DNA from: Chromera velia
Lineage: Eukaryota; Sar; Chromeraceae
Assembly (NCBI GenBank): GCA_018398765.1
Contig: JAHBMJ010000521.1
Coordinates: forward strand, 45,807 to 107,095
Length of the DNA: 61,289 bases
Direction of reading: 5' to 3'
This document shows positions 12,359 to 23,658 of this stretch, piece after piece. Made by a program: the position numbers and the translations under genes. How positions within the stretch are numbered: the first letter of the stretch is position 1; every line of letters starts with the position of its first letter. The notes under the pieces are model-generated. The model saw only the letters and a program-made list of their open reading frames with translations. It was not told where the DNA came from and did no database searches.

Positions 12359-14280
12359 TTTTTGTTGGCTTGCCGACTTTAACCACCTCCACTCAATTCA
12401 ATTCAATTCAATTTAAAAAATAATAACTTTGAGTCAATAATTCAATTTAGCTACTCGTAGTTGCGGCAGATTCCTATTGCTGAGCCAATGGCGATCGCAT
12501 ATTACTAGTGTGCTAACTAGTATGCTAATGCCATCATGATGATGATGACTAATCCAAATATTAATACGAAGCCACTTAATCTAAAATATGTATGCCCATA
12601 TGATAATAGAAGTTCATACTGGCATATAGCATAGCACTGGCATTGGTTTTCCGGGTTTAGATGTTTATCATCAAATATGCAATGGCATGTTTATTGATTG
12701 ACTAGTTGATTGGTGTTTTTTGTTAGATTTATTGCTGTTTCATACTGTTAGTGGACAATCGTAGTACTTTATTATAATATTTCAAGTTCCGTTTAACTTC
12801 AATTTAAGACTTTAAGTTATTGTTTGACTAGCTATTTAACGAATGCTAGAACTAATGCTCAGCCTCAGGCTCGGATAAGTACGCACAAATACAATAACAT
12901 TAATACATCGTATAAGTATATAAGGCTCGATCTATCTAGATGTATTATATCAGTGACGCATACATAAATTGTATTCTTAGTGCATCAACTACATTCTAGA
13001 CTGTATTCCCACCAGAGTTTTTAGACTAGATTGTGTGTTTTCAAACCCGTAAAGAGTCACTTGCATCAGTTTTACATTTCTCAGGCTGTATATGACGAGT
13101 AAACTCGATTGGAAGCTGAAGAATCCAGATGGCTGCTCTACGCAAAAAAAACATATATTGGACAACAAGATTAGCTACGAGCCCAATGTTGAATTGCAGA
13201 CATTGCAAAGCTGCAGTAAAAGCCTCTCTAGAAGCTTTGTCTCTTTCTCTGATTTTAAAGTAGTGGGGGGAGCGCATTTAAGCGCGTCTGCAACCTTGAA
13301 CAATGATACGTGAAAAACTGGAATAACAGCTGGTGACTTTCACGCGCCAATGTGGATCGATCACATGGATCCGTACGTCCACATGGTATTAATCTGTTTG
13401 CACCAAGGTCGATGGATCGACCCAAACTTTCTCTCCCCACGGTCCGCAACGTGTCTGTCCATGTTGACTCAATTGCAGGATCGATGCAGTCGTGGAGAGA
13501 GCCGGAACACGCACCTGAACTGTATGGAAAGTGTCATCCAATACTTTTGTTCCTCTTGTCTATCTTTCAGTGCTGTGCTGCTTTGTCTCCTTTTTCACTC
13601 CATTAATTGAAGTGAGTGAAGAAAGCCTCACTCAATGAATGGAGACGACCTGCATGCAGTCGGATTTATCAACGAGTGAATCCCTGGTGGACTTCATCGG
13701 GTGCTCAAAGGAGAGAGGCAGTGGTTGCTGGAAGCATACAAACAGAACAAGCGACGTATAGAATTAAATGCATTGGTGCACTGCAAAGCATGTGCACAAA
13801 TACCTTCCCTCACATCAGCAATCAACAACTTGAAGAAAACAGAAAATCTGGGGATGGGAACCAACGAAGAGACTCGAATTAATGTCACAGAGAGAGCTTT
13901 ACGTGCAACGCTTCGTCAATCAAGTCCGCCTGATCGAATAGAACGACAATCTATGCACTCCTCTAGCTGACTGTTCCTTCTTTACCAACAACCGAAGAGA
14001 TACTGGCCAGTGAAAACTGTCAAGTAATGGAGCAAACCGTGCTAGCCTAGCTGTGAAAAGGAGTGAAAAGAGCAAGCAATAGAATCCTCGCTCGGGCAAA
14101 CAAGGTCTTCCTCGGGGGATGAGAACTTGTCTGGGCCTTCCAGCGGGAAGATCTTTAGGAACACACAATTAACTTATCTGATCGAGCTTTTCTGTCAGCA
14201 TGCATGACTTCTTAATTCCTGCAGTACGTTTAATTTTCCAAAACACGTACATGCATGTACATTCCAGTCGGCGTACCTGT
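12359..14280. other. Convergent intergenic region with AT-rich island
   Basis: 12370-13040 is an AT-rich, CTAG-rich island. 13040-14280 has more balanced composition and short open frames, including an 89-codon frame at 13701-13970 that begins with GTG and resembles no family I know. Nothing here supports a confident gene. Confidence 0.5.
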
Positions 14281-14598
14281 TCAAGGGAGGAGGTTACCAG
14301 TGCCCTCGTCATAATAGTTGGCCTTCAAGATATCGTATGCTTTGTTCAGTTTCTGCTGTGCCACGGTCGCCTCCTTCTTTTTCGCTTCATCCTTCTGTCT
14401 GTCTGGGTGAAGGAGGAGGGACCGCTTCTTCCATGCTTTCGCGAGCTGTGAGAGATTGGCGGGCAAGCTGGTCATCTCTGGATCGAATACACTTGCGATT
14501 TTCGGCAGGCCCTTTGGCTTTGACGGCAGCCCCCGCGCCTCGTGAATGGCCTCCTGCCACTCCTTCCATTCCTCGCTGCACCCACACACAGACACAGA

Positions 14599-14659
<61 letters not shown>

Positions 14660-15330
14660 CGGACGTGAGAGAGGGAGAGGGACAGAGAGAGGGAAAGAGG
14701 GGGGCTGAGGGAAGAGATACACAAAGGGAGGGATAGCAGAGAAGGAAATCTTCCTCAACAGCAACGCTCCCGTCAACCCACGCTGGCATTGCCTGACGGT
14801 GTACGCACTCGGGGCGACCACGCATGCAGTCCATAACGCAATTAAGAGAGCCCCTTTCACTTGCACCTCCAGCACCATGCATCACTATTTCTGTTTATGC
14901 ACCAAAATTCAATTCAATCACGAATTAAATGGAAGTCATCATAGCAGGAGAGCACTCTAGCTAGCTGCATGACCGACTTTGATTCCCAGTCGATGTCTTC
15001 CTCCTTCTCCTCAGGTTCCTCAGGCGCTTCAGGCTGGGCCTCTCCCTTCAGCAACGAGGCAATCTCCGTGAACCCTTTTCTCTCTGCGATTGCGAGAGGT
15101 GTGTCTCTCCACTGCGTGCATCAATGACGTGAGATATTCGTACACGAGTATTGAGAGCACACAAACAGAGGTGAGGGAGAAATGACGCGAAAATTTGGTC
15201 CGACAGAATACAAAGGCACTAGCTGGTTGTGTACTCCCCCAGTCAGCCAATTAACCTGAAGGAAGGACTACATGCAGTCTCTCTGCTGGATTATCTTTTT
15301 CTTTCTCTGTCTGTTCGTCTATCTGTCTGC

Positions 15331-15371
<41 letters not shown>

Positions 15372-15696
15372 CTTGTCTAAATGTCCCTGTCTGTCTGTCC
15401 GTCCCTATCTGTCTCTGTCTGTCTGTCTGTCTTGGGACAACGGGAAAGGGGCCGTGTGCATATCTGAGTGGTGTTCTTTCCCAGCGACTGGGGACGTCCA
15501 AACCGTTCCTCTTGTCTGACCAATGCATTGACGACAGAAATGGGAGGAAGGTCTTTCTGAAAGGGGGGGGGGCGGCTGGTGCGTTTATGCGTTTCTTTTG
15601 TTGTAAGAACATGATTGACCTACTCTGCTGTTCGCAGCCATACAGAACGCAATGCAGAAAAATTGATATTCTTCGAAGACAAACACCATACACACA

Positions 15697-15737
<41 letters not shown>

Positions 15738-16238
15738 GGACTGACGAAGTCCTTGATGTCTTTGTCTGCTCCTTTCTTCAGGAGGAAATCCACGACCTCC
15801 TTCCGATTCTTGTCGACCAGACCGCCAGGTGGAGGGGCGTCTTTCCGAACTGCAGATAGAAACGGAGGAACACGTGTGCGCACAATGTTGCAAGTCTGTG
15901 CATGCGCTTTCTACACTCAGTTCTGAGGTCTCGGCAAGAATGGTCGGGTACAGAATTGCAGAGACGCGTTTGAAGATCAACGCACAACTTGATTCTTTGT
16001 ATGCTGCACTCCACTTGCCTTAATTTGACTAGGCTCTTGAACAAAACACCTCCCGACACTGCTGCGCCGTCTGCATGCACTCTCATCGACTCTACGCAAC
16101 TAGAGAGAGAGGCACTTACACCCACTAAACCCGTCTACGTCCAATCAAACTTCATTCTGCATCATCCAAAAAAACTGTCCAGCCGTGAAAACTCCGAACA
16201 ATCGACAGGCACACAACGTGCAGACTACATTCATACGC

Positions 16239-16276
<38 letters not shown>

Positions 16277-17372
16277 CACACCCGCCCCCTCATCTATAGA
16301 TTCCCCCGGTCATTGACGAGACCTCACAGCTAGCCTCACAGTCAATCAACTCATGCGACAGGCACATTTCAGGCTGGCGGACCTTGTCAGGTGCGTTGAT
16401 GTTTGCACCCTTCCCAGCAGAAAAGCTGCAACCAGCCTCTTGGTGACCCCCGTCGCACGCCCAGTGAAGCGCTGTCCCGCCGAACTGCATTTGGTTTCTG
16501 CATTGAACCGACTTCATCGATTGACACCTGGCACCATGAACCCATAAATTAAGTGATAGATTCACTTAAGTGCAGTGTTTCTGATCTGCTATGCTTAAAA
16601 GTGACTGGCGCTTCCAAAGCTGCTTCCCGTCTTTGCATTTACTTTTCCTTCGACTGTTTTTTCAAAAAGTCAAAAGCCATATATGTCTGAGTTCACTGAG
16701 AGCATTTATTCTGGCAGCGGTATGATGACAACCACTGGCTTGGCTGAGTCTTTGCACACATCTGCACAAAGCTGTGTCAAAAGATGCACGCGACGAACTT
16801 TCGAATAAAACACTCCTGCCGGGTACACTGATGCTTGCACTCGTTTAGAAAGCAAAGAGAAGGAATCTAACTGGAAAACATTTGCATCTCCCTTATGTGC
16901 ATCAATGTGTAACATGTTCTGTTCAGGATGCATGTGACAACTCTTTGCTTCTCCTGTTTGTTCAAAATACAAGCGCACATGCGAAGTAGATACAATTAAA
17001 GTTCATGTAAACCCCATAGAAGGGTTGCATGCACAAGCCTGACCGCGTCCAATGCGTCCACTTTCACTTCGTGTTCGTCAAACAGAAGCTTGAGCGCCTC
17101 AACATCGCCTTGAGTGGCTGCGAGAGTCACCTCTTCTTGGCTGTCCTGCAATCGTCAGCAAAGTGGAGTCCGATGCATTACAAACATGCGTTCATCATGC
17201 TGATCCGCATCACAAGTTCAACGACTCCAAATCGATCAAGGCACAGATGGCATTGCTCTAACGGACTCACGTTCAGATCCTTCACCTTCTTTTGAAGCTG
17301 TTGGAAGCGCTTCGCACCCACCAGGGCGAGAAGCACGAAGCCGAATGCTGCGAGAAACGAGACGGTTCTCAT
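14281..17372 (-). CDS. Membrane-anchored ankyrin-repeat protein with C-terminal J domain
   Basis: Six minus-strand exons: 17372-17271, 17145-17044, 16484-16383, 15849-15746, 15111-14978 and 14575-14281, about 279 residues. Exon 1 starts at an ATG and encodes a hydrophobic N-terminal anchor (SFLAAFGFVLLALVGA) then a basic helix. Exons 2-5 encode ankyrin repeats, for example TLAATQGDVEALKLLF, FGGTALHWACDGGHQE, FGKTPLHLAV and DTPLAIAERKGFTEIASLL. An acidic linker (EAPEEPEEKEEDIDWES) follows. The last exon encodes a J-domain core with the HPD motif (AWKKRSLLLHPDRQ) and helix III. J domains stimulate Hsp70 ATPase; ankyrin repeats bind partners. The J domain would face the cytosol if the N-terminus is an uncleaved anchor, but orientation cannot be proved. 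The reading frame breaks by one base near 15820, and exon 3 carries a pair of compensating shifts. Confidence 0.7.
14583..14662 (+). repeat. (AC)n(AG)n compound microsatellite at an acceptor
   Basis: On the gene strand this is a CT run followed by a GT run ending directly at the acceptor of the J-domain exon (14578-14576), in place of an ordinary polypyrimidine tract. Confidence 0.95.
15310..15432 (+). repeat. (CTGT)n microsatellite
   Basis: A run of CTGT units with minor interruptions in the intron between the ankyrin exons at 15746 and 15111. Confidence 0.9.
15690..15738 (+). repeat. (AC)n(AG)n compound microsatellite at a donor
   Basis: On the gene strand, CT and GT repeats begin a few bases after the donor at 15745. 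It has the same composition and order as the tract in the intron at 14583. Confidence 0.95.
16236..16276 (+). repeat. (ATCA)n microsatellite
   Basis: About ten ATCA units in the intron between the ankyrin exons at 16383 and 15849. Confidence 0.9.
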
Positions 17373-18157
17373 TGCTTGCTCGTGGGTCTGTGCAGGCAGA
17401 CTCGCGCGAAGTGCGCTTCTGGCAATTGAAGAAAGACGGGTGCAGTGATTCCTTTGTTTTCCCTTTTTTCTCTTCTTGGATCATGAGCTTGCTGAGCAGG
17501 GCGACATTACATAAGAATTCGATCAACGGTCAAGTCAAATACAGTATACTCAGTGCATGTCGATCAATTACTCGCGATTAGTTTCGTTGAAAACATGTTG
17601 AAAATTAACTCTATATATATATAGCTGCATGCATGCATGCGTGCAAATTAAGAAGATGAAAAATACCAAAACAAAAAAGAAGAATGTAAGTCAGCTATAG
17701 TCAGCTATAGTCAGCTGCATAGCTCGCGCGCCTTGCGCGCGGAAAGAGCTATAGTGACTTGCTCAGCCAGCTGGCCCGCATACATTGCCTGCCAATGCCT
17801 GGATCAGCCTGGACCGCAGTAGTCTATATAATTGCCTCTCATACAATTTCATACATCTCTCATTATTACCACCTCTCTTCTCCTGGGAACTGATTATGTT
17901 TGTCGCAAAAAGGAGGTTCGGAGTTTGAAGCTCGCCTAGCTGGAGACGTGCGTGAACAGGAGACGGCTTAAGAAGGTTCCGGGTATGTAGACGGATATAG
18001 GTTTGTCCTCAGCCAAGGCACTTACGCGTCGGTGTGAGCTCCAGGCGAGATCTTTTGACGTGTTGAAAGCCTCAGCTCGAGAACATATGGGAGTCTGTGT
18101 GTTGAGAGTTTTTGAGCGAGATCGAAAGAGAAGCTGCTTGCTGCATTGGACCGACGC
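17373..18157. promoter_or_regulatory. Divergent intergenic region, ankyrin-J gene and nitrilase
   Basis: 785 bp between two start codons pointing away from each other, so it should hold both promoters. Visible are a short TA run followed by TGCATGCA repeats (about 17609-17642), three copies of a TCAGCTATAG-like word (17692-17725) and a GC-rich inverted repeat (GCGCGC..TTGCGCGC, about 17726-17742). No specific promoter element can be named. Confidence 0.4.
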
Positions 18158-21100
18158 ATGCGTTTGTTCCTCTTTCTCTTCCTTCAAAGTTTGTGTCTGG
18201 TGACTCTGCTGTTGCCCCTCGCTAAGGCCTTCTCTCTCACTCACGACGCTACCAGACGTCTGAAGCAGTTTGAGAAAAGCAGGGGACGGCTTCTATCTGC
18301 CCGCTGCTGTAGGCGCAAAGTCGTTGACGTCTCCACACAGGTGCAAATGGAGACGGAGACGCGAAGAGACGGTCATCATCGCAGCTGCCTGGTAGGGGTG
18401 GCACAGCTCCACTCAACATCGGACATTGAGAAGAACTTTGAAGACGTTGAGAGAATATGCGCGAAGGCTGCGCGTCTGCAGTGCCGTTTTATTTGCTTTC
18501 CTGAAAATTTTGCGTTTCTCGGCACGTCTTTCAAGGAATCGCTGGAGATGTGTGAACCGCTCTCCGGGCCTCTATTCTCACGGTACAAAAATTTGGCCAA
18601 AAAATACGGGCTTTGGATCTCTTACGGGGGGTTTCAGGAGAAAATCGAGGGCGTGGAAGAGAAACTGGGCAACTCGCATGTCAGCAGTGCATTTTGCGTG
18701 TGTGCGTGTGTGCATGTGAGTATCCGCCTGCCGACCTGCCTGCTCTGTCTGTCTGTCTGTCTGCTTGCTTATCCGTCCCGCTGGCTAGATGCGTGCGCAA
18801 TCGTCCTGCGGCAGAGGCCTCTGAACACGTACGACAGGCAAATTTCTGGGAGGCACACGGCATCTATCTTTGTTTCCCGAAGCTCCTTCTTCCGCCCTTC
18901 CATTTTTCCTTCCTTCTGACTTTTTTGCTCCATCTTTCATTTCTTGTTCTTCTTCTCTTCCTCACTCCTCTGCTGTTTCTTCTGCCTCTGGGTATGATTG
19001 TTGTCCAGAGCTTTTTTGCATTCTCTCGTGCTTCGTTCTCTCCCTGTTGCCTGCAGGTGATCGTAAACGAGCTCGGGGAAATCGAGCGCGTGTACAGAAA
19101 GATCCACTTGTTCGATGTGGATCAGCCCCAGAGGTTCAGGGAGTCTGCCTTCACTTTTCCCGGAGAGGGGCTGCAAGTCGTGAAGGGAACAGCGTGTCCT
19201 GCAGGGAATTTGGGGCTCTCGGTGTGCTATGATCTTAGGTCGGTCAGGGCTCTCGGTGTGCTATGATCTTAGGTCGGTCAGGGCTCTCGGTGTGCTATGA
19301 TCTTAGGTCGGTCAGGGCTCTCGGTGTGCTATGATCTTAGGTCGGTCAGGGCTCTCGGNATCGAGGGCGTGGAAGAGAAACTGGGCAACTCGCATGTCAG
19401 CAGTGCATTTTGCGTGTGTGCGTGTGTGCATGTGAGTATCCGCCTGCCGACCTGCCTGCTCTGTCTGTCTGTCTGTCTGCTTGCTTATCCGTCCCGCTGG
19501 CTAGATGCGTGCGCAATCGTCCTGCGGCAGAGGCCTCTGAACACGTACGACAGGCAAATTTCTGGGAGGCACACGGCATCTATCTTTGTTTCCCGAAGCT
19601 CCTTCTTCCGCCCTTCCATTTTTCCTTCCTTCTGACTTTTTTGCTCCATCTTTCATTTCTTGTTCTTCTTCTCTTCCTCACTCCTCTGCTGTTTCTTCTG
19701 CCTCTGGGTATGATTGTTGTCCAGAGCTTTTTTGCATTCTCTCGTGCTTCGTTCTCTCCCTGTTGCCTGCAGGTGATCGTAAACGAGCTCGGGGAAATCG
19801 AGCGCGTGTACAGAAAGATCCACTTGTTCGATGTGGATCAGCCCCAGAGGTTCAGGGAGTCTGCCTTCACTTTTCCCGGAGAGGGGCTGCAAGTCGTGAA
19901 GGGAACAGCGTGTCCTGCAGGGAATTTGGGGCTCTCGGTGTGCTATGATCTTAGGTCGGTCAGGGCTCTCGGTGTGCTATGATCTTAGGTCGGTCAGGGC
20001 TCTCGGTGTGCTATGATCTTAGGTCGGTCAGGGCTCTCGGTGTGCTATGATTTTAGGTCGGTCAGGTGCTATGATTTTAGGTCGGTCAGGGCTCTCGGTG
20101 TGCTATGATCTTAGGTCGGTCAGGGCTCTCGGTGTGCTATGATCTTAGGTCGGTCAGGGCTCTCGGTGTGCTATGATCTTAGGTCGGTCAGGGCTCTCGG
20201 TGTGCTATGATCTTAGGTCGGTCAGGGCTCTCGGTGTGCTATGATCTTAGGTCGGTCAGGGCTCTCGGTGTGCTATGATCTTAGGTCGGTCAGGGCTCTC
20301 GGTGTGCTATGATCTTAGGTCGGTCAGGGCTCTCGGTGTGCTATGATCTTAGGTCGGTCAGGGCTCTCGGTGTGCTATGATCTTAGGTCGGTCAGGGCTC
20401 TCGGTGTGCTATGATCTTAGGTCGGTCAGGGCTCTCGGTGTGCTATGATCTTAGGTCGGTCAGGGCTCTCGGTGTGCTATGATTTTAGGTCGGTCAGGTG
20501 CTATGATTTTAGGTCGGTCAGGGCTCTCGGTGTGCTATGATCTTAGGTCGGNCCTCTCTCTGTCTCTCGCTCTCGTTCTGTTTTTCTCTGTGAATGCAAA
20601 CAAATAAGACTTGCTCATCTCTCTGCTGTTTCTCTGGTTTTCTTCTCTCTCGGTGTGCGCGCTGGCATGAATGCAGATTTGCGGAGATGTATCAAAGACT
20701 CCGGTTGGACGGTGCAGAGGTCAGGCAGGCAGGCAGGCGGGCGGGCAGGTAGAGGGAATTTTGGGCTAGTATGATTGTTTGATTTTTAGGCGAGGCCATG
20801 AAAGAGAGAGGAATGAAAGGGGGCAACTTTGAAGCACGAAGTCGGAAAGGGGATGGAACAAGAAATGATCACCCTGTCAGCGAGTCACCACAATCCTTCA
20901 AATCGATTCATCGAGCCAAAGGGAGTTCCAGGGCTTTACCACACATAGAAGTGTTCCGCTAGGAATGCGAAACCAGCGAGGATGACGACTGTCTTTCGAA
21001 AGTGTGGACGCTGCTCCAGAGTCGAGGTAGGTCTTCTGACAGGTCCCCTCAATTAACTTCAGTGAGTTCCAAACTGCACGAATCTTTTACGAATCGTTGC

Positions 21101-21210
21101 AGAAGGCTTTCGTTTTTTCTCTGCAGGTTTTGCTGGTCCCTTCCGCCTTCACTCTGCGCACAGGTGAGGCAAGAAAGAAATAAACGCGCATATGCACACG
21201 CACACAAAAC

Positions 21211-21244
<34 letters not shown>

Positions 21245-21926
21245 GGAGAGAGGAAGAGAGTCCTCTGCAGACGGCGGGCGAGGGATCGAACGATCATCTA
21301 GCTGGGCGGGGGGGGAAATTGCGCAATCAATGTCTGTCTCCCTCCCTTAATTCGAACGTGCTTAATCCACCAGACTCAGAATTGAATGCACTTCCACCAG
21401 CGTGCGTGCGTCAAGAGGCCGGTCGCTCCATTAAGACTCGCTTTCCCTTTCTTCACTCTCCGTCCCTGCCTCCGTTCTCCAGCACCTTCTGGATCGATAT
21501 CTGGATGTCTGGATGGATGGATGGATGGATGGATGGATGGATGCAGGAATGGCCCACTGGCACTGTCTCCTTCGGGCCCGGGCGATCGAGACGCAAAGTT
21601 TCGTCATAGCCGCTGCCCAGGTGAGCTGGCGTTTATTTTCATGCAGCCCAGGTGAAAGCAAAGTCAGGAAAAAGAAGACAGCCCTGAAAAAGAGTTTTGT
21701 ATAAAAATGAAGTCACTCGCTGCCCAGGTGAGCTAGCGTGAACATGAACGAGAGCAAAGACGGGAAAAGGAAACGACCGTAAAGTAGTTATGTTGCCTGC
21801 CCCCGAACGGAAGTTCAGATAGGGCCAGTGTCCACCTGCTTGTTCTTTGGTTTGGACCCAATTCATTGCAGTGAGACTGAAGGCAATAGCTTTGTCTCCT
21901 GTAGCTAGGAGGAATCCGTTTAGAGC

Positions 21927-21962
<36 letters not shown>

Positions 21963-22124
21963 TCTTTACTCGTGTTAGTATGATTTGGTTCTTCGGCATG
22001 ACTGGCTGATGACCCCAGGCCCGATGCTGATGACCCCCCCCTTTTTTTCGTTTCTTTCATTCTCAAAATCTCTCTGATGAGGAATGGGTCCTTTCCTCTT
22101 TCTGTCTGTCTGTCTGTCTGTCTG

Positions 22125-22156
<32 letters not shown>

Positions 22157-22222
22157 TATCTCTCTCTCTCTCTCTGTCTCTGAGTGTGAGGGGTGGAGAC
22201 AGAGACAGGGACAGAGACCGAG

Positions 22223-22254
<32 letters not shown>

Positions 22255-23419
22255 AGAGAGTCTCTTCCCTCCTATTTCTTCCTTCTTTCATTCCTTCCTT
22301 CCCTCCCTGTGGACGATTGTTTCCATGTATACATTTGCTTTCCATGTATACATTTGCATGTATACATTTGCTTTCACTCCTTCATGTATGTATGTGACTG
22401 AAAGACCATCTCAGCAGCAGGTCCTTCAGGTCTTGCAGCAGACAGTCAGTATTGGCTTTTGTTGACCGCTGTGTGTGAATATCTGTCGCCCTCTCTCGGT
22501 CGCTCTCTTTGCCTGTCTGCCTGAGTGCATGGACGCATGGACGCCTGCAGGCAGGAGTCCACAATGCCAAACGTGAGAGCTACGGACACTCTGTCGTGTT
22601 CGATCCCTGGGGTCCGTCCGTCAGTCAGTCAGTCGGTTTCTTTGTTTGTGTGTTTATTTGGTGGTTTATTTACTTGGCTTCTTTCTTGGTTCTTTTGGCT
22701 GGGTTTTTAACTGGCTGTTTTGGCTTTCTTGGCTCTTGATTGGTTGATGCTTGTGGATGATACATAACGAGAAAGAACGCGGTGACAGACTGATCTGCTG
22801 ATCCCCTCTCTTGATGGTTCGATACAACGTACTCTTTTATTTGTTGCACACGCCCCTCTTTGTTTTGCTTGGCCTTTGTCTCTCTGTTTGGATGGATACA
22901 GGGGCCTTTCCCTTTTGTTACACACGCCTCCCTGTGCCGTGCTTGGCCTTTGTCTCTCTGTTTGGATGGATATAGGGGCCTTGTCCTTTTGTTACACACG
23001 CCTCACCCGATGTTCCGCTTGTCCTCCAGCCCTCTCTCAGTAATTCTTTCTTGCAGTGCACAAAACGCGTTTGTTTGCCACTCTTGCACTTTTCAGCGTG
23101 TGTCGTTCTTCCCCTTTTTATCGCATGTCTTCTTTTCAAATGCATGACGCCTCCTTCTCTATGCGCGCCCGTCTCTATCTGTATCTGTGTCGAGGATCTT
23201 TCCTTCTGTTTTGTGCGTGTCTTCATTGTACGTTTCTATCTTTCATTCATTCATTCATTGACTCACTCACGCACTCACGCACTCACTCACTCACTCACTC
23301 ATTCATTCATTCATTCATTGTGTCGATGAGTGATCAGGCGACTCCCTGTGCGAAACCTCGACGTTTGCTTCTGACTCGGAACCTAGATTGAGCGTTGCAG
23401 AGGTGGGCTTTCATGGTTG

Positions 23420-23503
<84 letters not shown>

Positions 23504-23622
23504 ATGTGTGTATGTGTGTATGTGTGTATGTGTGTGTGTGTATGTGTGTGTGTATGTGTGTATGTGTGTGTGTGTGTGTGTGTGTATGTGTGTATGTGTG
23601 TGTGTGCGTGTGTGTGTGTGCA

Positions 23623-23658
<36 letters not shown>

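Noticed and set aside
13701-13970. Possible 89-codon gene
   Set aside because: No ATG, no recognised motif, no neighbouring exons; mentioned only within the intergenic entry.
16706-16978. Minus-strand 90-codon frame as an extra ankyrin-J exon
   Set aside because: It lacks ankyrin pattern, and the flanking ankyrin exons join directly in phase with contiguous repeats.
19360-20074. Second nitrilase gene or true exon duplication
   Set aside because: It begins exactly at an N and looks identical to the preceding segment, so an assembly overlap is more likely; kept only as a repeat.
19205-20551. CRISPR-like direct repeat array
   Set aside because: Units are contiguous without unique spacers, and the region is a eukaryotic intron; it is a minisatellite.
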